From Arcticibacter svalbardensis MN12-7 (GTDB lineage Bacteria; Bacteroidota; Bacteroidia; Sphingobacteriales; Sphingobacteriaceae), in contig NZ_AQPN01000098.1 in assembly GCF_000403135.1 (NCBI RefSeq), forward strand, positions 18,800 to 82,799: DNA of 64,000 nt, given 5' to 3'. Of the stretch, positions 52,317 to 62,356 are shown in pieces (within the stretch, counting starts at the first letter, position 1; every line of letters begins with the position of its first letter). Below the pieces are notes generated by a model that was not told the origin of the DNA, did no database searches, and saw only the letters and a program-made list of their open reading frames with translations. The position numbers and the translations under genes are program-made.

Positions 52317-53776
52317 TAAAGACACTTACTGAGTTATTAAGCGGTATTCCAGTTCTGGAAATTAAGGGTTCAGACAGGATTACTGTGGACAAGATCTGCT
52401 TTGATTCCCGTCAGGTTGTGCCTGGTTCTTTATTTATTGCAGTAAAAGGTACGCAGTCTGATGGTCATGCATTTATAGCAAAGGCTATTGATTTGGGTGC
52501 TATTGCAATAGTTTGCGAAAGTTTACCTGAAGAATTGATTGAAAGTATTTGTTATATTGTTGTGGCAGATTCTGCTGAAACCCTGGGGACTATTGCTACG
52601 CATTACTATGATAATCCTTCTACTTCTTTGAAGCTGGTAGGGGTAACGGGTACGAATGGAAAAACTACTGTGGCTACTTTATTATTTAAGCTTTTTAAAG
52701 AGCTGGGTTATAAGGTGGGGCTACTTTCAACGGTTGAGAATTACATTAATAATACTAGTATACCGGCTACACATACCACTCCCGACCCCATTGAATTAAA
52801 TGCTTTGCTGGCAGATATGGTAGAGGCCGGTTGTGATTATTGTTTTATGGAGGTTAGCTCTCATGCTATTTCTCAGCATAGGATTGCCGGATTAGAGTTT
52901 ACCGGAGGGGTTTTTACAAATATCACACATGATCATTTAGACTTTCATAAAACTTTTGATTCCTACCTGAAGGCTAAGCGTGCATTTTTTGACGGCTTAC
53001 CAAGGTCTGCTTTTGCTTTAACAAATGCAGATGACAGGAATGGAAGTGTGATGCTTCAAAATACGAAGGCTTATAAGAAGTCATACGCGCTTAAAAGTGT
53101 GGCTGATTTCAAAGTTAAAGTGATTGAAAATGAACTTACAGGACTCTTGCTTGAAATTAATGGCCAGGAAATATGGTTTAAACTGATTGGTAATTTTAAT
53201 GCGTATAACCTGATCAGTGTGTATGCAACAGCTATGCTGCTTGAACAGGATAGCCAGCGGGTACTTACCATATTAAGCAGATTAACAAGTGCTGAAGGCC
53301 GTTTTGATTGTATCAATACACCAAGCGGAATTATTGGTATTGTTGATTATGCACATACACCGGATGCTGTTCAAAATGTACTAAGCACCATTCATACGGT
53401 AAGAAAAGGAATTGAAAAGGTGATTACAGTGATTGGTTGTGGCGGTGACAGGGATAAAACGAAGAGAAAGCCCATGGCTCAGATTGCTTGTGATTGGAGT
53501 GATAAAGTAATTATCACTTCGGATAACCCGAGATCGGAGGATCCAATGGAAATTATCAGGGAAATGGAATCTGGTGTAAGTCCGGAGAATAAGCGAAAGG
53601 TTTTAGTCATCGCTGATCGGGCAGAAGCAATCCGTACGGCATGTCATCTTGCTCAGGCAGGAGATATTGTTCTGGTGGCAGGTAAAGGTCATGAAAAGTA
53701 TCAGGAGATTAATGGTGTAAAATATCCATTTGATGATAAGAAAATTTTAACAGAACAATTAATACAGATAGGCTAA
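52313..53776 (+). CDS. murE: UDP-MurNAc-L-Ala-D-Glu:meso-DAP ligase
   Basis: Mur ligase of 487 residues adding the third amino acid of the stem peptide. The ATP loop is [14 protein letters not shown] (110-123); HTTPDPIEL and the carbamylated-lysine region [12 protein letters not shown] are in place. DNPR (404-407) in the C-terminal domain is the signature of enzymes that use meso-diaminopimelate, so the peptidoglycan is DAP type. The gene overlaps ftsI by ATGA and its stop overlaps the mraY ATG by one base. Confidence 0.96.
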   Translation: MIKTLTELLSGIPVLEIKGSDRITVDKICFDSRQVVPGSLFIAVKGTQSDGHAFIAKAIDLGAIAIVCESLPEELIESICYIVVADSAETLGTIATHYYDNPSTSLKLVGVTGTNGKTTVATLLFKLFKELGYKVGLLSTVENYINNTSIPATHTTPDPIELNALLADMVEAGCDYCFMEVSSHAISQHRIAGLEFTGGVFTNITHDHLDFHKTFDSYLKAKRAFFDGLPRSAFALTNADDRNGSVMLQNTKAYKKSYALKSVADFKVKVIENELTGLLLEINGQEIWFKLIGNFNAYNLISVYATAMLLEQDSQRVLTILSRLTSAEGRFDCINTPSGIIGIVDYAHTPDAVQNVLSTIHTVRKGIEKVITVIGCGGDRDKTKRKPMAQIACDWSDKVIITSDNPRSEDPMEIIREMESGVSPENKRKVLVIADRAEAIRTACHLAQAGDIVLVAGKGHEKYQEINGVKYPFDDKKILTEQLIQIG

Positions 53777-55017
53777 TGTTATATTATTTATTTACATGGT
53801 TACATAGAGAATATGGTCTCTCAGGTACCGGAGTGTTTCAATACATTTCATTCCGTACAGCCATGTCAATTATATTTTCCCTTCTGTTTACAACCATTTT
53901 TGGTACAAAGTTGATTAGCATGCTTCATAAGCTGCAAGTAGGTGAGACGGTTAGGAATTTAGGTCTTGAAGGGCAAATGCAGAAACAGGGAACGCCTACT
54001 ATGGGTGGAATTATTATTCTGCTGGGTATTTTAATTCCTACTTTACTTTTTGCCAAATTAGAGAATATATATATCATCCTAATGCTGATTACTACGGTAT
54101 GGATGGGGGTAATTGGTTTTATTGACGATTATATTAAAGTTTTTAAGAAAGATAAAGAAGGGTTAGCTGGAAGATTTAAAATACTGGGTCAGGTTGGTCT
54201 TGCCCTTATAGTGGGTTGGACGATGTTTTTTCATCCTGATATTGTAGTTAGACAACAGGTGACGTTACCTACTACAAATGTAAGTCCTCTGGAGGTTCAT
54301 CAAAAGGGAAATGCTTATTACTTCACACAGAATTTGAAGTCAACGATGACGACTATTCCTTCTGTGAAGAATAATGAATTTGATTATGCGAAGTTTCTAG
54401 CCTTTTTAGGTCCTGGATATGAAAAATACGCCTTGGTTGTGTTTCTCTTTTTCGTGATCTTCATTGTAACAGCGGTATCTAATGGTGCGAATTTAACGGA
54501 TGGTATAGATGGTCTGGCAACTGGAACTTCAGCGATTATAGGGGTTACTTTAGCCATATTAGCCTACGTATCCGGTAACACCATCATGGCTGAGTATCTT
54601 AATATCATGTATATTCCGAATTCGGGTGAACTGGTGATCTTTGCCGGAGCATTTGTTGGAGCATGCGTAGGATTTTTATGGTACAATTCCTATCCGGCTC
54701 AGGTGTTTATGGGGGACACAGGAAGTCTGGCAATTGGAGGAATTATCGCTGTCTTCGCAATCATGATCAGAAAAGAATTGCTGATCCCTTTATTATGTGG
54801 TGTATTCTTTTTTGAGACCTTATCCGTGATTTTACAAGTATCTTATTTTAAATATACAAAGAGAAAATTTGGTGAAGGTCGTCGTATTCTTCTTATGGCT
54901 CCGGCGCATCATCATTATCAAAAAAAGGGATATCATGAATCAAAAATTGTAACCCGTTTTTGGATTGTGGGGATTATTCTTGCGGTACTAACTATCATAA
55001 CCTTAAAATTAAGATAA
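53776..55017 (+). CDS. mraY: phospho-N-acetylmuramoyl-pentapeptide-transferase
   Basis: Polytopic inner-membrane enzyme that attaches phospho-MurNAc-pentapeptide to undecaprenyl phosphate to form lipid I. The 413 residues contain about ten membrane segments, the motif KQGTPTMGG, the acidic pair [42 protein letters not shown] and the C-terminal [12 protein letters not shown] 45-residue periplasmic insertion after residue 145 (including [14 protein letters not shown]) makes it longer than E. coli MraY, as in other Bacteroidota. It overlaps murE and murD by one base at each end. Confidence 0.96.
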   Translation: MLYYLFTWLHREYGLSGTGVFQYISFRTAMSIIFSLLFTTIFGTKLISMLHKLQVGETVRNLGLEGQMQKQGTPTMGGIIILLGILIPTLLFAKLENIYIILMLITTVWMGVIGFIDDYIKVFKKDKEGLAGRFKILGQVGLALIVGWTMFFHPDIVVRQQVTLPTTNVSPLEVHQKGNAYYFTQNLKSTMTTIPSVKNNEFDYAKFLAFLGPGYEKYALVVFLFFVIFIVTAVSNGANLTDGIDGLATGTSAIIGVTLAILAYVSGNTIMAEYLNIMYIPNSGELVIFAGAFVGACVGFLWYNSYPAQVFMGDTGSLAIGGIIAVFAIMIRKELLIPLLCGVFFFETLSVILQVSYFKYTKRKFGEGRRILLMAPAHHHYQKKGYHESKIVTRFWIVGIILAVLTIITLKLR

Positions 55018-56363
55018 TGGATTCTAAGCATCATATAGTGATTTTGGGAGCAGGTGAAAGTGGAGCTGGAGCGGCTGTTTTGGCATTGAAACAAGGATTC
55101 GAAGTCTTTGTATCCGATTCGGGACCTATATCTCCAAAGTATGTGAAGGAATTGGAAGATGCTGGAATTGAATTTGAACAACAGCAGCATTCGGAAGAAC
55201 GGATTCTTTCTGCTGATGAAGTGATAAAAAGTCCTGGTATTCCTGAAAAGGCACCTCTGATAAAAAAGATCAGGGAAAAAGGGATTTCTATTATATCAGA
55301 AATTGAGTTTGCTTCCCGATATTCAAATGCTAAAACCATTTGCATTACTGGATCAAATGGTAAGACTACTACTACTATGCTAACTTACCACATATTGAAG
55401 GATGCGGGATTGCATGTTGGTTTGGCAGGTAATATAGGGCAAAGTTATGCTCGTCAGGTTGCACAGAAAGATTTTGACTGGTATGTTTTAGAAATAAGCA
55501 GTTTCATGCTGGACGATATGTATGAGTTTAAGGCAGATATAGCAGTGCTTTTAAACATCACACCCGATCATTTGGACCGGTATGATTATAAAATGGAGAA
55601 TTATGCAGAATCCAAGATTAGGATCATACGAAATCAGTCAGAGAAGGATGTTTTCATTTATTGTGCAGATGATCCCGAAACCATTGATATTTTAAAGCGC
55701 CATCCTGCTGTAGCGATAACTTATCCATTCTCCATTCAAAAAGAGGTTGAAATAGGTGCTTACATAAAAGATGAGCAGATAATAATTAAACTTGACACAG
55801 AAAAAGAATTTAAGATGACAATTACAGATCTAGCGTTACAAGGGAAACACAATATCTACAATTCTATGGCTTCTGGTATTGTGGCCAAGGTACTTGAATT
55901 ACGAAATGAAAACGTAAGAGCAAGTATGGGCGACTTTAAAAATATCGAACATCGATTAGAAGATGCTGGTAAAATATCGGGTGTAAACTTTATTAACGAT
56001 TCTAAAGCCACCAATGTAAATTCAACCTGGTATGCATTGGAAAGCATGACTACAGATGTGATTTTGATTCTGGGAGGAGTAGATAAAGGGAATGACTATA
56101 ATATGCTGAAGGATCTTGTCAAAGCAAAGGTTAAATCAATCGTTTGTCTGGGAAAAGATAACAAACGCATTCATGAGGCTTTTGAAGATGACGTAGACGT
56201 TATAGTAAATACTTTTTCTGCTCCGGATGCAGTAAAAATGGCCTATCATCTGGCAAAAAAAGGAGATACCGTGTTATTGTCGCCAGCTTGTGCAAGTTTT
56301 GATCTTTTTAAAAATTATGAAGATCGTGGTGATCAGTTTAAGGCTGCAATAAAGGAATTATAA
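55017..56363 (+). CDS. murD: UDP-MurNAc-L-alanine:D-glutamate ligase
   Basis: Mur ligase of 448 residues that adds D-Glu as the second residue of the stem peptide. The N-terminal UDP-binding domain starts HHIVILGAGESGAGAAVLAL; the ATP loop is CITGSNGKTTTTML; LNITPDHLDRYDYKMENYAESK and the C-terminal NDSKATNVNSTWYALESM with LILGGVDKGNDY are diagnostic. ATG at 55017 overlaps the mraY stop by one base (TAATG) and is the natural start. Thirty bases separate it from ftsW. Confidence 0.96.
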   Translation: MDSKHHIVILGAGESGAGAAVLALKQGFEVFVSDSGPISPKYVKELEDAGIEFEQQQHSEERILSADEVIKSPGIPEKAPLIKKIREKGISIISEIEFASRYSNAKTICITGSNGKTTTTMLTYHILKDAGLHVGLAGNIGQSYARQVAQKDFDWYVLEISSFMLDDMYEFKADIAVLLNITPDHLDRYDYKMENYAESKIRIIRNQSEKDVFIYCADDPETIDILKRHPAVAITYPFSIQKEVEIGAYIKDEQIIIKLDTEKEFKMTITDLALQGKHNIYNSMASGIVAKVLELRNENVRASMGDFKNIEHRLEDAGKISGVNFINDSKATNVNSTWYALESMTTDVILILGGVDKGNDYNMLKDLVKAKVKSIVCLGKDNKRIHEAFEDDVDVIVNTFSAPDAVKMAYHLAKKGDTVLLSPACASFDLFKNYEDRGDQFKAAIKEL

Positions 56364-56393
56364 TAGTGTTAAAAACAGGTAAATAGACAGGTT

Positions 56394-57560
56394 ATGGTGG
56401 AAGCTATTTTAAGTAAAACAAAGGGCGATCGTTGGATATGGCTTATTGTGATATTGCTTTCTATTTTGTCATTGTTGGCTGTTTACAGCTCTACTGGAAC
56501 TCTTGCTTATAAAAAGGGTGTTGGCACTGAACAGTATCTGTTTAAGCATTTAGTGATGATTGTAGGTGGGCTTGCGTTGATGTATTTTTCGCATTTACTT
56601 GACTATCGCTACTATGCAGGTATTTCTAAAGTGCTGATGATCGTTACTGTCCCATTATTGTTGTACACACTGATCTTTGGAAATAACGTAAATGAAGCGA
56701 GTCGTTGGGTAACAATACCCCTTATTAATCAGACATTCCAGACTTCGGATCTTGCTAAGCTTGCGCTTATCACCTTCTTAGCCCGGACACTGACTAAAAA
56801 GCAGGAACAAATTAAAGATGTAAAAAAGTCTTTTCTTCCTATTATGGGATCGGTTTCAGCAGTTTTTATATTAATTGCACTCGCTAATTTATCTACTGCT
56901 ATGATGCTATTTGGTGTAAGTATTTTGTTGCTTATTATTGGCCGAATCAGTATTAAACAAATAGGTATAGTATGTATGGCGGGCTTGGTGTTATTAACGC
57001 TTGTCGTGTTTTTTGGACCTAGAAGTGCTACTTACAAATCGCGTATAGATGTGTATATGCATCCTGAAAAAGCTGATCCAGACAAATCATTTCAGGCTAA
57101 TCAGGCTAAAATTGCTATTGCAACAGGAGGGATCTTTGGTAAAGGTCCGGGAAATAGTACGCAGCGTAATTTTTTACCGCATCCTTATTCCGATTTTATA
57201 TATGCTTTAATCATTGAAGAATATGGAATGGTAGGTGGGTTTTTGGTTGTGTTCATTTATCTGGTACTCTTATATCGATGCATATTAATAGTCACGGCTA
57301 GTCCCAAGGCTTTCGGTGCCCTGTTGGCAGCGGGACTTAGTTTTAGCTTAACCATTCAGGCATTTGCAAATATGGCAGTAGCAGTGGGTTTAGGTCCGGT
57401 AACTGGAGTTCCCCTTCCTTTAGTAAGTATGGGAGGAACTTCTATTCTGTTTACAAGTGTCGCATTTGGAATAATATTAAGTGTGAGTCGTGATATTGAA
57501 GAAAAAAAATTAGCAAAAGACGCAAAAGTGATCATAGGAGAGATACCTGCGATGGCATAA
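56394..57560 (+). CDS. ftsW: septal peptidoglycan glycosyltransferase FtsW
   Basis: SEDS-family polymerase that builds septal glycan strands together with FtsI. The 388 residues show about ten membrane segments, VYSSTGTLAY early, the SEDS motifs NEASRWVTIPLINQTFQTSDLAKLALI, a large periplasmic loop with YMHPEKADPDKSFQANQAKIAIATGGIFGKGPGNSTQRNFLPHPYSDFIYALIIEEYG and the ending GLGPVTGVPLPLVSMGGTS. A single copy lies here between murD and murG. No irregularities. Confidence 0.96.
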   Translation: MVEAILSKTKGDRWIWLIVILLSILSLLAVYSSTGTLAYKKGVGTEQYLFKHLVMIVGGLALMYFSHLLDYRYYAGISKVLMIVTVPLLLYTLIFGNNVNEASRWVTIPLINQTFQTSDLAKLALITFLARTLTKKQEQIKDVKKSFLPIMGSVSAVFILIALANLSTAMMLFGVSILLLIIGRISIKQIGIVCMAGLVLLTLVVFFGPRSATYKSRIDVYMHPEKADPDKSFQANQAKIAIATGGIFGKGPGNSTQRNFLPHPYSDFIYALIIEEYGMVGGFLVVFIYLVLLYRCILIVTASPKAFGALLAAGLSFSLTIQAFANMAVAVGLGPVTGVPLPLVSMGGTSILFTSVAFGIILSVSRDIEEKKLAKDAKVIIGEIPAMA

Positions 57561-57572
57561 TGTTTTAAGAAA

Positions 57573-58670
57573 ATGGCAAAACGAATAATAATCAGTGGAG
57601 GAGGAACAGGGGGACATATATTTCCTGCAATAGCAATTGCTAATGCACTGAAACGTATTGACCCGTCTACTGAGATTCTTTTTGTTGGTGCTCTTGGAAG
57701 AATGGAAATGGAAAGAATTCCAGCAGCAGGGTATACTATTGTGGGATTGGATATTCGGGGATTTCAGCGTAAGTCTCTTTTGAAAAACCTAGCCTTACCT
57801 TTTCAGGTGATAAGTAGTTTGATGAAAGCCCGTTCGGTTATCCGGAAATTTAAACCAGACGCAGCTGTGGGTGTTGGAGGATACGCTTCAGGTCCGCTAC
57901 TGTATATGGCAGGAATGATGAAAGTGCCTTATTTGATTCAGGAACAGAATTCATACGCTGGAATAACAAATAAATGGTTGGGGAAAAATGCAAAGAAAAT
58001 ATGTGTGGCTTTCTCTGGCATGAGTCAGTTTTTTCCAGCAGATAAAATTCTGATCACAGGAAATCCGATTCGAAAAGAAGCGGTAGATATAGCCGGGAAA
58101 AGAGAAGAGGGCCTAAGCAGTTTTGGCCTGTCGTTGGAAAAGAAAACCATATTGGTAACTGGAGGAAGCTTAGGTGCCGGAACTTTAAATGCGTGTATGC
58201 TTAAAGGGTTAGATCGGTTTATAGAAGAAGATATTCAACTGATATGGCAGACTGGGAAATATTACTATAAGTCAATATTGGCTTCAGTAGGAGATAAGCC
58301 TCATGTAAATGTATGTATTGTTGAGTTTTTGGATCATATGGATCTTGCTTACGCAGCAGCAGATGTTATTATTTCAAGGGCAGGTGCAGGAACAATTGCC
58401 GAATTATATGTTGTTGAAAAACCTGTAATTCTGGTTCCTTCCCCTAATGTGGCAGAAGATCATCAGACTAAAAATGCATTGGCATTGACTAATGAAAATG
58501 CAGCAATTATGATTACAGATATAAAAGCGTCAGAAGAGTTGATCAATGCGGCCATTTCTCTCGTGAAAGATAAGCAAAGATGCACGATGATGAGTGAGCA
58601 GATTGGTCATATGGCATTGCCCAACGCGGATGAGGTGATTGCAAAGGAAGTATTGTTAATAGCAGGTTAA
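57573..58670 (+). CDS. murG: UDP-GlcNAc--MurNAc(pentapeptide) pyrophosphoryl-undecaprenol transferase
   Basis: GT-B (family 28) enzyme at the inner face of the cytoplasmic membrane that turns lipid I into lipid II. The 365 residues contain IISGGGTGGHIFPAIAIANAL at the N-terminus, VGVGGYASGPLL, PYLIQEQNSYAGITNKWL, VTGGSLGAGTLN and ISRAGAGTIAELYVVEKPVILVPSPNVAEDHQTKNA, the donor-binding part. It lies 12 bases after ftsW and one base before murC. Confidence 0.97.
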   Translation: MAKRIIISGGGTGGHIFPAIAIANALKRIDPSTEILFVGALGRMEMERIPAAGYTIVGLDIRGFQRKSLLKNLALPFQVISSLMKARSVIRKFKPDAAVGVGGYASGPLLYMAGMMKVPYLIQEQNSYAGITNKWLGKNAKKICVAFSGMSQFFPADKILITGNPIRKEAVDIAGKREEGLSSFGLSLEKKTILVTGGSLGAGTLNACMLKGLDRFIEEDIQLIWQTGKYYYKSILASVGDKPHVNVCIVEFLDHMDLAYAAADVIISRAGAGTIAELYVVEKPVILVPSPNVAEDHQTKNALALTNENAAIMITDIKASEELINAAISLVKDKQRCTMMSEQIGHMALPNADEVIAKEVLLIAG

Positions 58671-58671
58671 T

Positions 58672-60024
58672 ATGGAATTAAGTAAGATTAAAAACGTTTA
58701 TCTGGTAGGAATCGGAGGCATTGGAATGAGTGGACTTGCAAGGTATTTTCTTAAAAGAGGATGCCAGGTGTCTGGTTATGATCGTGTGTCTACTGTTTTG
58801 ACTAGTAATCTTACTCATGAGGGTGCTAAGATCTCCTACATAGATACTTTAGATGATATTAATACTACTGATGGTGGCAAAGAATCTACTTTGATTATTT
58901 ACACACCAGCAATTCCTAAAAACTCTGTTATTTTAAACTACTTCAGGGATAACCAATATCTTTTGAAGAAGCGCTCTGAAGTACTGGGTATAATAAGTAA
59001 AGGCATGTTTACCATTGCTGTTGCTGGAACTCATGGAAAAACGACAACCTCTACCCTAGTTGCGCACATATTAAGACATTCAGGAAATGACTGTACTGCT
59101 TTTCTAGGAGGAATATCTTCTAACTATAATACAAATGCATTGTTCGGAAAGAATAATACTATGGTTGTAGAAGCGGATGAATACGATCGATCTTTCCTGA
59201 CTCTTCATCCCGATATTGCAGTAGTTACTTCAATGGATGCAGATCATTTGGATATATATGGTACAGCTGAACACTTAGAAGAATCATTCCGGCTTTTTGC
59301 TTCACAGCTTAAGGCGGGTGGTCGCTTAATACATAAGATAAATCTTCCTTTAAAAGAAGGAATTAGTTATTCTGCTTCTGAGCTAGCAGATGTCTGTGCT
59401 CAGAATGTCAAGATTGAAAATGCTCAGTTTTACTTTGATTTTGTTGGCTTAGGTATTGAAATTAAAAATATAGAGATGCCTTTACCGGGTGTTCATAATA
59501 TTGAAAATGCGGTGGCGGCTATCCAGGTTGCTTTATATCTGCAAATTCCAGCAGAAAAAATTAAGTCAGCTATAGCTGATTTTAAAGGTGTAAAACGTCG
59601 CTTTGAGTATATTGTAAAAAACAGTAAACATATTTATATTGATGACTATGCACATCATCCGGAAGAATTGAAGGCCTGTATTACTGCTGTAAAGCGGTTA
59701 TATCCTGAAAAAAAGTTAACAGTAATTTTTCAACCTCATTTATATAGCCGCACACGTGATTTTGCAGTTGGCTTTGCTGAGTCTTTAAGTTTAGCTGATC
59801 ATTTGATTCTACTGGATATTTATCCTGCAAGAGAGCTTCCTATAGAGGGGGTTACTTCTGAAATTATCTTAGATCGGGTAAAGAGTGGGACGAAAGTTTT
59901 GAGTACAAAAGAAAATGCACTCTTCTTGATCTCTGAAAATCCACCAGAACTTCTTTTAACTGTTGGGGCTGGCGATATTGATTTAATGGTTGAACCTATA
60001 AAAGAAATAATGTCTCATGTTTAA
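58672..60024 (+). CDS. murC: UDP-N-acetylmuramate--L-alanine ligase
   Basis: First Mur ligase of the stem peptide, 450 residues. NVYLVGIGGIGMSGLARYFLKRG forms the N-terminal domain start, AVAGTHGKTTTSTLVAHILR the ATP loop, and EADEYDRSFLTLHPDIAVVTSMDADHLDIYG the middle; the C-terminal domain has IYIDDYAHHPEELKACI and FQPHLYSRTRDF. It begins one base after murG, and its end overlaps the start of ftsQ by eight bases, indicating coupling. Confidence 0.96.
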   Translation: MELSKIKNVYLVGIGGIGMSGLARYFLKRGCQVSGYDRVSTVLTSNLTHEGAKISYIDTLDDINTTDGGKESTLIIYTPAIPKNSVILNYFRDNQYLLKKRSEVLGIISKGMFTIAVAGTHGKTTTSTLVAHILRHSGNDCTAFLGGISSNYNTNALFGKNNTMVVEADEYDRSFLTLHPDIAVVTSMDADHLDIYGTAEHLEESFRLFASQLKAGGRLIHKINLPLKEGISYSASELADVCAQNVKIENAQFYFDFVGLGIEIKNIEMPLPGVHNIENAVAAIQVALYLQIPAEKIKSAIADFKGVKRRFEYIVKNSKHIYIDDYAHHPEELKACITAVKRLYPEKKLTVIFQPHLYSRTRDFAVGFAESLSLADHLILLDIYPARELPIEGVTSEIILDRVKSGTKVLSTKENALFLISENPPELLLTVGAGDIDLMVEPIKEIMSHV

Positions 60025-60841
60025 GCGAATTGCATGGAAGCGGATTTTGTATTTATTTACCTGGCTAATTTGCCTGGGGGGAGTGATTACGCTTATTAGT
60101 TTCATCAATGTAAAGAAAGGTCAGCTTAGATGTAAGGATATTAAAGTAATTATTCCTGGAACTGCCGGCTTTATTGATCGCAAAGAAGTCAACAGGATTA
60201 TTCAAGAGCATTCTGGCTTGTTAATGGGCAAGTTATTTCAGGAAATAAATACGCATAAATTGGAAGCCCTGTTAAAGAAGAATCCTTATATCAAGGATGC
60301 GGAGGTATTTGCCGATATGGATGGAACGGTTCATATTAAAGTGATCCAAAGCGAACCCATCCTAAGAGTTATAAATTATACGAATCAGAATTTTTATATC
60401 GACAGGTTGGGAAATAAACTTCCACCGTCAATGGATTATACTCCTCATGTGTTGGTTGCAAATGGATATATCATGGAGAGTTATACAAAAAAGATCGATT
60501 CTTTAAAAACAAGTATTGCCCGTGATTTGTATAAAACAGCACTTTATGTAGAAAAAGATACATTATGGAGAGATCAGATTGAACAGTTGTACGTAAATCA
60601 ACAAAATGAAATAGAGCTTGTGACCAGGGTAGGTGATCAGAAAATTATTTTAGGAAATGCAGATTCACTGGAAGTAAGATTTAATAATTTAAAAGCTTTT
60701 TATAAAAAAGCAATGCCTGCAGTTGGATGGAATGCATATAAAACTATTAATATAAAGTATACCAATCAGATTATATGTGAAAAAAATCTTGGAGATAGTT
60801 CCTGGATTATTTCAGCTGCAATCAAAAAAGAACAAGATTAA
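60017..60841 (+). CDS. ftsQ: cell division protein FtsQ
   Basis: A 274-residue bitopic membrane protein of the divisome. A short basic N-terminus precedes one membrane helix (ILYLFTWLICLGGVITLISFI), then a POTRA-like segment (CKDIKVIIPGTAGFIDRKEVNRIIQEHSGLLMGKLFQEINTHKLEALLKKNPYIKDAEVFADMDG), with the rest a beta domain. The usual FtsQ position before ftsA supports the call, since similarity in this family is weak. It overlaps murC by eight bases. Confidence 0.9.
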   Translation: MFKRIAWKRILYLFTWLICLGGVITLISFINVKKGQLRCKDIKVIIPGTAGFIDRKEVNRIIQEHSGLLMGKLFQEINTHKLEALLKKNPYIKDAEVFADMDGTVHIKVIQSEPILRVINYTNQNFYIDRLGNKLPPSMDYTPHVLVANGYIMESYTKKIDSLKTSIARDLYKTALYVEKDTLWRDQIEQLYVNQQNEIELVTRVGDQKIILGNADSLEVRFNNLKAFYKKAMPAVGWNAYKTINIKYTNQIICEKNLGDSSWIISAAIKKEQD

Positions 60842-60880
60842 AGACACAACAATAAAGAAAATAATATTAACACCTTAGTT

Positions 60881-62230
60881 ATGGATAAAGGTAGTACTAC
60901 ATCATCAAAGAATTCACCTATAGTTGTAGGGCTGGATATTGGAACAACTAAAATTTGTGTAATAGTTGGTCGAAGGAATGGACACAAAAAGATAGAAATA
61001 CTTGGCTTGGGAAAGGCTGAATCTGCTGGTGTGAGCCGTGGAGTGGTAGCTAATATACAGAAAACGGTTCATGGTATTTTACAAGCAGTGGAAATTGCAG
61101 CTGCTCAGTCAAATGTGGAAATTAAGATTGTAAACGTAGGTATAGCTGGTCAGCATATCAAAAGTTTACAGCACAGAGGGATCTTTACCAGAAAAGATCT
61201 GCAAAATGAAATTCAGCGGAAAGATATTGATAAGCTGATTGAAGACATGTACAAGTTGGTGATGCCACCAGGTGAGGAAATTATTCATGTCCTTCCTCAG
61301 GAGTTTACCATCGACAACGAGCCTGGAATTAAAGATCCGATTGGTATGGCTGGAGTTCGTCTGGAAGCTAACTTCCATATTATTTCCGGACATGTTAGTG
61401 CCGTCAGGAATATTCTGAAATGTGTCAGGAATGCAAATCTTGAAACTCAGGAACTGATTCTGGAGCCACTTGCTTCCTCAGATGCTGTACTGAGTGACGA
61501 AGAAAAAGAAGCAGGAGTAGTTTTGGTAGATATAGGTGGTGGTACTACTGATATCGCGATTTTCCATGAAGGCATCATCCGTCATACGGCTGTAATTCCT
61601 TTTGGGGGAAACAGTGTAACGGAAGATATCCGTGAAGGATGTGCTGTAATGAGACCTCAGGCAGAGCTTCTTAAAACAAAATTCGGATCCGCTCTTGCAG
61701 ATGAAAATAAGGATAATGAAATTATTTCCGTTCCGGGTTTAAGAGACAGAGAGCCAAAAGAAATTTCTGTTAAAAATCTTGCTTATGTAATACAAGCAAG
61801 AATGGAAGAGATCATCGAACATGTTTATTATGAAATTAAAGCATCGGGTTATGAAAAACGTCTGATTGCCGGAATTGTGATTACTGGTGGTGGTGCTCAA
61901 TTGAAACACTTGTCTCAACTGGTTGAATATGTAACTGGTTTGGATTGCCGTGTTGGATACCCAAATGAACATTTGGCTAAAAATGAAATCTTACCCAAAA
62001 ACATATACGACGATCTGAAAAGTCCACTATATGCAACAGGTATAGGCCTTTTGATAAAGGGTATTCAAAAAGCAGAAGAAGTAGAGGAAATGATGAAACA
62101 GCCAGGAGTTTTCGTTCAATCTCCTCAAACTACTAAGGTTAAAAAGTCTATTGGATTGTTTGATAGATTGGTACAGACTGGTGCCAGATTTATCAGAGAT
62201 GACATAAAAGACGAAGATTATCTTAAATAA
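60881..62230 (+). CDS. ftsA: cell division protein FtsA
   Basis: Actin-like ATPase that anchors FtsZ to the membrane, 449 residues. PIVVGLDIGTTKICVIVGRRNG is the phosphate-1 region, followed by the SHS2 (1C) insertion, VVLVDIGGGTTDIAIF (phosphate-2), and IAGIVITGGGAQLKHLSQL (adenosine site). The C-terminal SIGLFDRLVQTGARFIRDD forms the probable amphipathic membrane anchor. It starts 39 bases after ftsQ and is followed, after 126 bases rich in A/T, by ftsZ. Confidence 0.96.
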   Translation: MDKGSTTSSKNSPIVVGLDIGTTKICVIVGRRNGHKKIEILGLGKAESAGVSRGVVANIQKTVHGILQAVEIAAAQSNVEIKIVNVGIAGQHIKSLQHRGIFTRKDLQNEIQRKDIDKLIEDMYKLVMPPGEEIIHVLPQEFTIDNEPGIKDPIGMAGVRLEANFHIISGHVSAVRNILKCVRNANLETQELILEPLASSDAVLSDEEKEAGVVLVDIGGGTTDIAIFHEGIIRHTAVIPFGGNSVTEDIREGCAVMRPQAELLKTKFGSALADENKDNEIISVPGLRDREPKEISVKNLAYVIQARMEEIIEHVYYEIKASGYEKRLIAGIVITGGGAQLKHLSQLVEYVTGLDCRVGYPNEHLAKNEILPKNIYDDLKSPLYATGIGLLIKGIQKAEEVEEMMKQPGVFVQSPQTTKVKKSIGLFDRLVQTGARFIRDDIKDEDYLK

Positions 62231-62356
62231 TTGTTAACATGATATTATTTTTCCACAATTTTAACATATGTTGGTAACTATTGTGTAAAATTAATTAATA
62301 TTACAAGGATGAACAATTGTTAGAATTCCAAATCTACTCTATTGATTTATAGCGAT